Positions 10,489 to 20,830 of a stretch of DNA of 64,000 bases are shown here, piece after piece. The notes below the pieces were generated by a model. It was not told the origin of the DNA and did no database searches. It saw only the letters and a list, made by a program, of their open reading frames with translations. Every line of letters begins with the position of its first letter. Positions within the stretch are counted from its first letter, which is position 1. Source of the stretch: Datisca glomerata (taxonomy: Eukaryota; Streptophyta; Magnoliopsida; Cucurbitales; Datiscaceae). The stretch is from contig QANY01004819.1 of assembly GCA_003255025.1 (NCBI GenBank), forward strand, positions 1,054,001 to 1,118,000, read 5' to 3'. The position numbers and the translations under genes are program-made.

Positions 10489-11087
10489 CACTAAAACAAA
10501 AAAAAATTCTACGATAGAGGCCAAAAAATACTATCATAGCACTTACCAACATGTGATATATACCAACATTATTAAAAGTCCGATGCCGATATGACTCTTG
10601 ACCAATCTATTCCCATCAGGAAGACATTGATGCCAATATTTTTAGCCAGTTTCAGTTTTGTGATAAAAAAGTTAATGGATTCACTAGGCTTCAATCGACA
10701 GATTTGAAAACAATGTGTGTCTCTGTAAACTGACCATAACACTCAAAAAATAGGCAGTAGAGTAAGAAACCTTCACAAAGACTTCAGTGATGTACAAATA
10801 AAGAACGGTTCTATAGATGAAATACAACAGTTACTCTAAAAAGATGGGATCAAGCATCACGACATCCCCACTGAGAGAGCTCGAGAATGAAATGATTCGA
10901 GGGTCTCCAATTTTTGCTTAAGTACCGCTTAAGTCCCGCGTCTATTTTTGCCTCTCACTTTTTTTTTAACTTTTAACATGAATAGATTTTACTTGATTCT
11001 TAAAATCCCTTGTTGTTTTGAATTTTTAACAAGGTAGACTATAAATCTTGTATTTTAATCCTGTAAAATGTCATATTTTTTGTAGTG
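10489..11087. mobile_element. Small non-autonomous CACTA-type element, ~0.6 kb
   Basis: Starts CACTAAAACAAAAAAAAATT and ends TTTTTTGTAGTG, whose reverse complement is CACTACAAAAAA, so the ends form CACTA-type terminal inverted repeats. Flanking trinucleotides are TCA (10486-10488) and GCA (11088-11090), a 3-bp target duplication with one mismatch. The left subterminal sequence (GATAGAGGCCAAAAAATACT..ATCATAGCA) closely matches the left end of the large element at 20399, so both belong to one family. No coding capacity. Confidence 0.7.
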
Positions 11088-11331
11088 GCACCTTCACTAA
11101 ACTTTATAATGACAGTCCCTATGAAGTTAGAGACGTAAGAAAATAAATTTACTAGCTAGACAGCCTACACATAACATCTTATAAAGCAACTCCACATATG
11201 TAATGCAAATAATATTGAGAGGAAGAACCAGAAGATTTTTCCAACATGCAGAAAAGAAACTCTACCATTCTTTATAAATATAGATTTATATTAAATTTTT
11301 TAATTTTGAAATGAACTAAATCAAATCAAAT

Positions 11332-11402
11332 CTCATGCCCTAGATGTCATGGGTTCATATCGTATTTTCTTTAAAAATGTGATGTAGCTTTGACAAAAAA
11401 AA
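11332..11402 (+). repeat. 5'-truncated tRNA-derived SINE fragment
   Basis: Contains CCCTAGATGTCATGGGTTCA, matching the B-box region of the SINEs at 26675 and 51846 (..TTAGATGTCATGAGTTCGAG..), then a T-rich stretch and the family tail GCTTTGACAAAAAAA. It is absent from the paralogous block at 8669-9262, so it inserted after the duplication. The A box is missing. Confidence 0.6.
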
Positions 11403-11530
11403 TCAAATAAACTCCCTGCTGAATCCCAAATGAATGATAACAAGGGGAAAATAAATAACAAATAGTATTGGAGATTGCGGTGGATCCATCAGATATTTTT
11501 TAGTCAGATCACTCACTCTTTTTTCTAGTA

Positions 11531-13046
11531 CTAGGTGGGGTGGCACGTGCAAAGCACATGCCAGATTATAATAGCATTTTTTTAACTGTTTAAACGATTG
11601 AACATTAATATATAAATCAACTAATAACATTTTAATACCATACTAATACCAGTAATGAAAAATACAACAAACAAAATAACCATATTAATAGAAGTTTTAA
11701 AATACTAAGTCTATACACACCACATCTATCAAAGAAAACATAAAACATACAATCATTTTAAACCACATATCTATACACACCATAGATGCGTAGTCGCTAC
11801 AAAAAAAACTATAAAAATCATTATCAAAATGATTTTAAACAAAGCTATACACATAAACAAACAAAGCAATCAAAACTTACTGACTGGAAATAAAACAAAC
11901 AAAACTTACCGACTGAAAACAGAACTGAAAAAATAAAGACCGCCGATTGACTAAAAATAACCATATCCTAACAAAATACCCTAAGTTTAAAAAAACAAAA
12001 TACCCTAAAAAAATCATATAAAAAAATACCGATTCAGAAGATAGATATATACATAGTAGATGCCGAATAAAACAAAGCAGATAACCAAAAAAATAAAACA
12101 TGCTCAGCCAAATTCTAGCATTCACCAAATAACAGTAAACATACATTTGTAATCCAATCAATATTTCTAGACCTAACCGAAAAAAATAAATCAAACATTT
12201 GTATAAAATAATCTTGAAATACTAAAAATATAATAATGTTAAACTCCTACCCGGTGAATTATTTAAAACTATTTCCGAAGATCAATGAGCATTTAATTAA
12301 AACCGTTTTATTTTTCTCAGAAATATAACACGTTATTTTACATAACATGGAAACAATATACAGATAAAAAAGATCAGATTCTAACAAAGAAATGAAGAAA
12401 ACAGTAAATACCAAAACGAAACAGAAGAGTAAAGCTTAAATCCTGAAAAATTAAAAAATGCCTAGATTAACACTGATTGACAACGAAATTAAGAAGCGAA
12501 AAAAAGCATAGCAAAATCATCGTCGAAGAAGCAAAAAAATGAAGAATCCACGAAGAAGAAGAATCGAGATCTACATAGTTTATGTTTTGTAGAAGGAAAA
12601 GAAGAACAGAGGAGAAGAAGCAAACAGAAGAAGACAAAAAAAATAGACCCCAAAAAAGACCAAGCAAAAGAAAGACGAAAGCTAAGAAAAGATACAGAGA
12701 AGAAGAACAAGAAAACATACCCACCATAAACAACGAGCAAACAAGAAGAACTAGGATGAAAAACACAAAGAAACACCACCATCATTGGAGAAGAGGAGGA
12801 GAGGAAGAGAAATCCAAAAAAACCCTAAACCTAAGATGAAAAATATTCTTATACAGTAAACAATCAACGTTGAGATGAAAGTAAATAAATGGATCAAATT
12901 AATTCTCATCTACTCAAACAACGGTTAGGATCTAAAGTAACAAACGGCTCAAATTCAATGAACAATTGAGCCTACCTAAATGACTAAAATAACCCTTAAA
13001 CAGCCCAAGCAAGGAGTTAGAAACTCACTTTTTTATAAGAGTAAGA
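11531..13046 (-). mobile_element. Non-autonomous Helitron, 1,516 bp
   Basis: On the minus strand the element starts 5' A|TCTTACTCTTATAAAAAAGT (TC at 13046-13045) and ends ..CACCTAG|T (CTAG at 11534-11531). A hairpin lies 11 nt before the end. Insertion is exactly between A (11530) and T (13047) without target duplication, as Helitrons do, and the unfilled site is visible in the paralogous block at 9051|9052. No Rep/helicase is present. The interior has a strongly purine-skewed strand near 12490-12830 with Lys/Glu- or Phe/Leu/Ser-rich reading frames that are low complexity and not credible proteins. Mobilisation would need a helicase supplied in trans. Confidence 0.87.
11542..11562 (-). other. 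Helitron 3' terminal hairpin
   Basis: GGCATGTGC-TTT-GCACGTGCC on the minus strand: 9-bp stem with one T-G mismatch and a 3-nt loop, followed by 11 nt ending in CTAG. This is the subterminal hairpin that marks Helitron 3' ends. Confidence 0.85.
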
Positions 13047-13265
13047 TATATTATAATTCACTAATATTTATGTTAAGATAAAATATGTAAATTATATTTA
13101 AAACATTAAGTTTAAAATTACAAAAATTAGTATTGTCCTTGACAAGCCTTCAAAAATCATTATAAAATTAAAAACTCGAACGCCAAGAAGTTCTTAATTT
13201 TCTCTTACCATTACCAAATGGCAAGATAATCTAGTCAACGAACGATACAAAGAATGAGAAAACGA

Positions 13266-16200
13266 GAAAGACTAACTGAGAGAGATACCAGAGAAAACTT
13301 GGGGAACTAGAAATTCATTTTCCCTTAAAAATATTATTTTTCGATATGAGTACCTTCACCTATTCTAGCTATAATCATTTATAATTAATAATTTTAATCA
13401 TCTATAATCATATCATAATATATCGGGATGTTGAAAAAAAATTATGAACAAGTTTATTTATACTTTTTCATTCAAATCACTAAATTGTCATCTAACTTAC
13501 AATTAAATATCATCATATAAAGAAGTTGTTTAATTAAATGACTATTTTGAAATTATTTTTTTAAACTATTGAAACTATAATTGTTACTGGTTATTATGAT
13601 TGTTGTAACAATATAATTTAGCTAAATTGCACATATCCCTACACTTTTACCTTTTTGCAGATAGACACATGCCAAATTTTAATGACCTTAGGTATGAATG
13701 TCATTTCAACATAAAAGAATGAAAAATGATGAGAAAAGTCAACATTCCATCTCAAAATGTAAAAATGATCGATGCATTTTTACGAAATGATCGATGTAAA
13801 CAATTTATTTACAAAAAATACACAAAAAATATATTATTTATGTTATTCTAGCCATTTAGTAAAAAAATATTTTCCGTTCATTTATAATGTTTGCGCTGGA
13901 AAGTTTATATTTTTGCAATTCACCCTAAAAGAACCCCCTGTTATAAACAGCTAAAACTTTCCTCCACTTAAGCAGAGACGGTCTGATAGGTATCGAGACT
14001 CTAAGCGATTTTTTTTAAAATGTTCTTAATTTTTAGATGAAAATTTATTAATCTATGTTTTTCATATACGCGCGTTTAATTTATCATTCTTTGAAATAGT
14101 AACTTTGAAGTTTATTAATTTTTTCTTGTAACATAATCATTTAAGAAAATTATTTTTGAAGTTATTTTAAATTAACTCTATATTTTAGTTGAAGTAATAT
14201 ATTAAATTATTTTTAATAATTTTAATTCTTAAAATAAATCTAATGATCAATAGCAAGAGAAAGCCATGTTTGAGTAAAATGTCAAGTATTAAATAGTTCT
14301 AGTAAATTAACATTGTTGAATGATTTAAATATTTCACATTAAAAAAAAACATTCACATTATTAAAGAGGATTAGTATTAGAGTAAAAATTAAAAAGTAAA
14401 TGTTTAAAATAGAAAAATATGTAAGTGGTCATGCTAATTACAAAATTGAAAGATTAACAAATGGTTAATTTTTAAATAAAATTACTATATAGATGTTAAT
14501 AAGCATCATCAAAACGACTAAAGCCTAATAGCCTGATTGGACCGACCTGAGCCCAACAGCTTTAATTCGACCCGAGCTTGACTATTGGGTTTTATTGTCC
14601 GATCCTAAATATTAGGGCTTTACTTGGGATGGAATTTAGCTTCTAGGGGCGCCCCCGTGAGCCAAGCTTAGTTAGCCTGATCAGCTGCCCCATTGGACTG
14701 GGCTGACAAACGTGATTCCATACCTATTTGATCACAAATTATGCTTAGTCATTGCTATTCTCTCTCCTTTTTCTCTTCCCCTATCTCTTCAATATTTAGT
14801 CATTTTCCACCATTTGTCATCAAACTTATACCTTCTATAGTCTCTAAGTCAAAGGTTCCCAAACTTTTATTTTATTACTAAAAACTATGCTCTTTACAAG
14901 TTTTTAAGTTTCAAGATTTTAAGTGCTCAATTTCTTATCTATGCAAGTTATTAAGTTTCAAAGTACTCACGCACTCTAAGATATTAAAGTTTGAGATATC
15001 ATATTGCATTTTTAGGTAATTTATACCTTCAATAAGAATTTTTAGCAATACTATGTTATCTATTAGTTTTTATTTTATAGCAATTATTAATTAAGTAATT
15101 ATAATTACATCTTTTAATATCAATATTTCTAATATAATGAGGAAAATGATGTTTGATGAAGATAAATATAATTTTAGATAAAAATTATCTTAAAAGCCCT
15201 ACCCGTAGGCCCAACCTTTTGGCCCATCTCGATAGCCCACTATAAGCCGAGCCCATCGACCAGGCTTGGATTTTCGTATTTTAGATCGAGCCATCCCAAC
15301 CCGTTGATGAGTCAACGGCTTGGTCGATTGGGCTAGAGCTAGTGTAAGGGCCAACAATATTTTGACAAGACCAGCCAGGCCTAGCCCGTTGGCGACCGTG
15401 AGATGTTAAAGAGAGAGGTGTCTAGAATTCTACTAAAGAAAAAATTTACACTATAGACAAGTTTAGGAGGAGTGTGTTAAGCAATAGCAGAGTTTCTAGA
15501 TCTATAGGTAAATAGTAGATTTTCTAAACGGTCAATAATTTTATACCAAAATACCCTTCATCTATAAAAAAATCTATTAATTCGGGTAAATCAAATGAAA
15601 GTTATTAATATACTAATTTTATATACCATATAATTAAGGAAACAAAAAAATTGGATTAATACGGAGTCAATATAAATATATTATAAAACTGAAATTTTTA
15701 AAAATTTCATATATCTCGCCGCCCCCTTATCCGCAATTAGTGATATTCTTAGAAAATAAAAATATATAATTAATTGAAACTAAATATCAATAAAACTTTC
15801 CAAAAAAGCTTAAATGTTTGAAAATTTATAAATTATGTCTCTCCTTCAACCATTGGGTAAACCAATTTGATCCTCATATATTAAATGAAACTAATTCAAA
15901 TTTTGAAATCCACTTATGATATTTCTGGAAAAAAAATTGAAAAGGTAAAACTTAATCTACGGTTAATGAAACTATCCTAATTACGCTAAAAAATCTTTCA
16001 ATCAAACATAATCAAAATTAAAGAATAAAAAAATCACCAAAAACTCTCCATCTTCTTGAGACCGTCATTAACGTCAGTAAACCCCCATCGACGCCCACCT
16101 GAACAGAACCATTGACGGTAAGTAGGTAAAATATGGTAACCCAGTAGTCAACCTATAGAGAAAAGATTATTTACTTTTACCATCAATGGAATTTATCTCA

Positions 16201-16897
16201 TCAATGAAGTTATCCCTCGTCAATGGAGGGTTTGTCAATGTCCATGGCGGTCAATCGGTGATGAAATCTATCATAGTTGCAGTTCAGGAAATAGCATTCA
16301 ATTGGTGAAATACTTATATTTTTTTCTTCAAACTACTTTGATAGTTGATGAGTGATTTTTCAGTTCAAAATATGAATGAATGCTGAAAAATAGGTTGCTT
16401 GTGGATAGATGGTTAAAACTAACAATCAAAGAAACTTTTAAAAAGATCCGGAAATAACAAAAAAATACAATGACTATCAATCGATTATGGAAAAAAGATT
16501 TTTCCATAACCGACAATCCTTATATGTAGCGTATTAATGATAAGGTAAAGATAAATATATAACTTTGAATTAAAAAAATAGAATTAATACTAAATCCAGT
16601 AAAATCTCTTAATTAATAAAAAATGGTCCCACACAATCAATAATAGAAAATCGTCTATAGAGTACAAATCTGTCCACATTAAAAATAGAGAAAAAATCGG
16701 TGATGAGACAGCACCAAATCTGCTATTCACCTAAGAAAAAAAGCTGGGCTACTGCATAAATCAACTTTCTAAACTTGACTATTTGGTGTAATTTCTTTCT
16801 ACTGAAACATTGAAGAGTAAAAAAAATATGGGCCCTATGGAAATAGGCCCATACCTCAAGTAAAATTTATAGTAAAAAAACGTTTTGAAGTAAAAAG
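13266..16897. other. AT-rich intergenic DNA, no gene seen
   Basis: Very AT-rich with short ORFs only. Two GC-richer patches, 14525-14720 and 15190-15400, repeat words such as GGGCTTTA, AGCCCA and GGCCCAACC and resemble degenerate transposon ends, but no matching terminal repeats were fixed. 13620-13680 (GCTAAATTGCACATATCCCT) resembles the MULE-like ends elsewhere in the window without a convincing partner. 16050-16270 repeats ATCAATGG/GTCAATGG words. Confidence 0.4.
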
Positions 16898-17931
16898 TGT
16901 TGGGGTCCTCAAAACATGTGTATTGATATTTTGATATGAAATTTTATGAGGATTACATTTTTTTTATAATTGTTCTTTTAAATTATTGTCGAATAATTTA
17001 TATAAATATCTGAAAATTTCATATTCATTAATGAGACTATGATCTTGTATTAGTACGAAAATATTAAGATCATAGATAATGAATAAAATTGTCAACGACA
17101 TATTAAAGTATAGAATTTTTAATGAATGGTTGCTAGTACAATTCATTAAGCATTACGAATGTGTGTGATCTAGATCCGGATAATTGACGTTGATAGACAT
17201 CTTAGTGAATGTACTTTATATAATGAGATTATATATAATTGGACTAATGTCAATTAATATCTTTATCAACGTGCCATTTATAATAAAGATTTAATCCACA
17301 TCAATTCGATGACCATATGTAGATTAGTCTGAATCCTAAATAGTCACGAACTCCTATACATGTCTACTGGATCTTTTGATTCACTCGTTAGTGTTTGTTT
17401 GTAGAACATGCTAATGTGACTCAGTGATATGAATGATTGAGAATATGATCTTACAATATTTGGAATCCAACCTTTCCTAATGAATCGTATATTGATTCAT
17501 TTAAGTGTTGATTCTGGAACTGAATGGTTATTGAGCTGAAATTTATAATAAGATTATAAATTAGTCATTTACTAGTGGACTAAAGGTACTTAAGGATTAA
17601 GAGGTAATTAGAAGGGTAAAATGGTAACTGTGACCAGTTCTAATTTATGAACCAATAATTAGAGGACAGAACTACATGAAATGATTATATCAGTTGATTA
17701 CATGAGAATACTCTATATAAATTAATAAAATGATTTATTGGAGCTTAGAATTATAGCTCCATGGTCCCCAAGTTACATCTACACTACGCAGTTTAGGGTG
17801 TGAATATTTCAGAACATGAGAAAATGACTAGCTTACAAATAAACTTTTATTCTGGGGCAAGTACAAAATTATTAGATAATTATGTGTGATTAATTAATTA
17901 TATTATTTATATATATAAATGCAATTTTCAG

Positions 17932-17971
<40 letters not shown>

Positions 17972-19007
17972 TCGATTATTTTTGTAATCATCGATAAATG
18001 AGACATAATATCTAATTTGTGAAATTTGATAATTAAAATATTATAAGATAATAATTTGGATAAACTAAATATATTATTTGTAAAATAACATATAATTTAG
18101 TTGATAGAGGTAATCATATATGTTAATTTTGAATTAACTGATATCTAGATAGTGATAAATATTTAATTTACAATAATTACCGTGACACTACAGTTGTGCC
18201 ATATGGCACTACAGTTGTGCCGTGAGGCATTGTGCTGTCTCACGGCACACTGCAGTATGATGTGACACTATAGTTGTACACCATTATACAGTGGATCCCA
18301 CTGCATTGGGCAATTTAAAATTAAATATTAATTTTTAATTTTAACTATCCTAAATATCTGATACGCTATTATCAAGAAAAATATACATATATTATTCTGA
18401 TGGCATCAATCAGATCAAAGAGTTGAATCAAATCAGGGTTGAATTAGAGAATGAGTTAATTGATTAGAGAATTGAGTTGAGAACACAATTGCTCAAATTG
18501 ATTTTTCTCTACGATTAATAGATAATCAAATGTCGAAAAGAATAATGACCATGTTCTTTTAGAGAATCGTCTCTAAAGTCATTCTCAGTAAATTTCTAAA
18601 TCTCATGTGTTGAGTATATCTAGAGATAGAAAAATTATTTTATAATATTCTATGTGCTCACACACATCCTAATGCGTTGATGATTGACTTGGAAGATCTT
18701 GGTGTGGATCCCGGAGTCTATTGATCGTTGGAACGATTTTATGGGACGGATGATTGATCGGTTTTGCAATGACGTTTGATTAAGATTACAAAATGCATAC
18801 AATTACTAACATTGTATATTCTAGATTTAATATATAAATATATAATAGATTCTGACTAATTGAAAATGAGTTTTCAATAAAAAAATTTTGTTATCGTGGC
18901 GTTGCGTAATTTTATTTTATTGAAAAATTTGATTTTTGTGAAAAAGTTTAATTTTTTAGTGGTCACAGCCACACGCTTCCGCCTCGCACGCGTTGCGACG
19001 ACCAACA
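16898..19007 (+). repeat. Probable solo LTR, 2.1 kb
   Basis: Starts TGTTGGGGTCCTC and ends ..GACGACCAACA: terminal inverted TGTTGG/CCAACA, the LTR hallmark. Flanking pentanucleotides are AAAAG (16893-16897) and AAATG (19008-19012), a 5-bp target duplication with one mismatch. No PBS, polypurine tract or second LTR is visible, so a solo LTR is the simplest reading. The 3' part (ACACGCTTCCGCCTCGCACG near 18972) resembles plant copia LTR ends by recall. Contains a (TA)n tract at about 17935-17966 and GTGCC/TACAGTTG repeats at 18180-18270. Strand is inferred only from that resemblance. Confidence 0.6.
18217..18248. other. Perfect 10-bp stem hairpin inside the LTR
   Basis: GTGCCGTGAG (18217-18226), 12-nt loop, CTCACGGCAC (18239-18248). 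It lies among direct repeats of ACACTACAGTTGTGCC-like sequence. Could be an RNA structure of the LTR transcript; function unknown. Confidence 0.6.
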
Positions 19008-19454
19008 AAATGTTACAAAATAAACTTGGAAGAACATTAAGAATGTACCACTTTTGAAAAAAATAGGCAAAAATGAAATAAAAATAAAAAATAGCCACCT
19101 TAATTGTAAAAAACTAGAAACAAACTTTCAGCGCAAAAAACTATTCCCCCGCGTGCTAGCAAAATTCTGAATTTTTGTAACAAAATTTATATAATATATT
19201 ATATAGGTTAAAATGTAAAATACACATCTACACTTTGACTAAAATGTAAAATATACACCTATATTTTTTTTCCTATTTTTTGAGAAACTTAGAAAAAACC
19301 TCATATTATTAAATTGAAAGGTTTAAACTAACATAGATTTTTTTTTATACAAAAATATCACTCCCGCCCTCTAATTCTACACTCAACACAGCCTCTCAGC
19401 TTCTCCTCCACCTTTACCCAAACATCCAATTCATCTCTCTCAATTTACTCAAAA

Positions 19455-19730
19455 ATGGCTTCTATTGGTTTTACAAAACCCTTTCTTCAAATCCATGCGT
19501 CATCTCTTTGCTTCAAGTTTCATTAGCTTCAAGGAATCCCAATGAGCTAGTAAAAGACCAAACCCAGTTCCTTACATACCACAACAGCCCTCTTCTCTCC
19601 TGCAAAATCGCCATCAATCTTAGTTGGTATGGCCTTGCAATGTTCTACAGCAGACCAGATCCGTTGGTCCGAAGCACACAGGATTCTTTCCCTGCTACCT
19701 CGCCCACTCCACAACTGTAAAATTCAGTAG
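19455..19730 (+). pseudogene. Captured fragment with transit-peptide-like start
   Basis: ATG at 19455 follows a CT-rich leader with TCTCTCAATTTACTC and opens MASIGFTKPFLQIHASSLCF, Ser/aromatic-rich and without acidic residues, like a plastid transit peptide. The frame stops at 19524-19526. Past it other frames carry Ser/Thr/Pro-rich sequence (KPSSLHTTTALFSPAKSPS) up to about 19730, suggesting a decayed exon with frameshifts. I do not recognise the parent gene. Confidence 0.35.
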
Positions 19731-19825
19731 CAAATCCAATGAGATCCAAAATCAACAACGCGAAGCATTCTAAAACCAGGAAATACGTAGAATATACATA
19801 AAAACAAAGGAAGCATAATAAATTC

Positions 19826-19934
19826 CACCATCTAGGTCAAGCAACGAGATACACTTCTGCTTCAATCGCTCTCTAAGAGAGTTAACGGTCTTAGTGGCCA
19901 CCCGGTGCCGCTCTTTGAGCTCGAAAACCTACAT
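19826..19934 (-). pseudogene. Captured exon 1 of a heterotrimeric G-protein beta subunit gene
   Basis: From a minus-strand ATG at 19934 the frame reads M-stop-V-F-ELKERHRVATKTVNSLRERL and on to LLDLD, ending at a potential splice donor (G|GTGG). Plant G-beta (AGB1-type) proteins begin with a coiled-coil helix of this pattern (M-S-V-x-ELKERH-x-VAT-x-TVNSLR ... LLDTD), recalled from the family. The second codon is TAG where Ser TCG is expected. In plants this helix pairs with the G-gamma subunit. WD40 repeats are absent, so only exon 1, with some 5' leader, was captured. It lies inside a MULE-like element, antisense to the other captured piece. Confidence 0.75.
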
Positions 19935-20404
19935 TTTTCAAAATTCAATTGAGAAACGCCATATGCAAGTCGAAATCAAGCTTGGTTTGAGCCTTAGGGT
20001 TCATGCAGTGATATTGAGGTGCCAAAATTTAGGTCAACTTAGCGGTAAAAGTAAGTTGTTAGTTGCGATTTTGAAAATTAAGGTGGAGGTGCAAGCGACG
20101 GAGGAGAAGAGGAAGGGAAACATACAATGATACACCTAAAAAAACAAGGGGTATTTTTTGTATTAAAATTTTTTTCTATTAGTTTTGACCTTTTAATTTA
20201 AAAGAATGATGTTTTTTGCAGGTTCTCGAGCTACACATGCATAAAAATATGAAAAAAAATTAGAGACATATTTTGTATTTTGAACTAATTGTAGGGTGTA
20301 TTTTACATTTTAGCTTACTATATATATAAAATATACTTACAAATCACACATGTATATATAATATACTGTATGTATTATATAAACTACTAAATTTTACACA
20401 TTAC

Positions 20405-20830
20405 AACAAAAAAGTGCTACTATAGCGGCCAAAAAATGCTATCATAGAATTTTCATAGCATTTTTTAAACTCTATCTTTGTCAACGTTATTAAAAGTCTG
20501 ACCCTATCATAGTGTTTTTCGCCGCTATCAAAATACTTTTTATAGCGCTTTTTAAACGCTATGGTAGACCTATCATAGGATATTTGACCTACCATAGCGT
20601 TTTTCAATACTGTTAAAGATCTACTGTAACATTTTTCCTACGCTTTGCAGACCTACCATAGCATTTTTATAATACTATGACAGACTTACCATACCGTTTT
20701 TTCAATGGTATGGTAGACAAACGATAGCATTTATAAACCAATAGTAAAAACTTACCATAGCGTTTTTTAAATGCTGTCAAATACTTTTCATAGTATTTTT
20801 ATGCTATATGATGTGCAACATCTTATTATT
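20405..20830. repeat. CACTA subterminal repeat array
   Basis: Many imperfect copies, in both orientations, of a ~12 bp motif TACCATAGCGTT / CTATCATAGCAT. In CACTA elements such subterminal motifs are the binding sites of the element's DNA-binding protein; that role is inferred here. Confidence 0.7.

Larger units (their letters stand above)
11157..13265 (+). repeat. Duplicated ~590 bp block, copy 2, split by a Helitron
   Basis: Same sequence as 8669-9262. Compared with copy 1 it carries an extra segment at about 11332-11402 (SINE tail) and a 1,516 bp insertion at 11531-13046. Outside these the two copies align from ACATAACATCTTATA through the GTCCTTGACAAGCCTT landmark. Confidence 0.8.
19206..20314. 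mobile_element. Pack-MULE-like element with captured gene fragments
   Basis: Ends form inverted repeats: left GGTTAAAATGTAAAATACAC, right (reverse complement) GCTAAAATGTAAAATACACC, each continuing with ATCTACACTTTG / CTACAATTAG and AAAATGTAAAAT-type words. The same GGCTAAAATGTAA terminus occurs at the MULE at 25739. Flanks are AT-rich (TTATATA / TTACTATATA), so a ~9 bp target duplication is plausible but not certain. Inside are two gene-derived pieces in opposite orientation (19455-19730 plus, 19826-19934 minus). No transposase. Confidence 0.65.

Noticed and set aside
12467..12839. Lys/Glu-rich and Phe/Leu/Ser-rich ORFs on opposite strands
   Set aside because: Both follow from a strongly purine-skewed AAGAAGAA-type strand inside the Helitron; no domain or codon signature.
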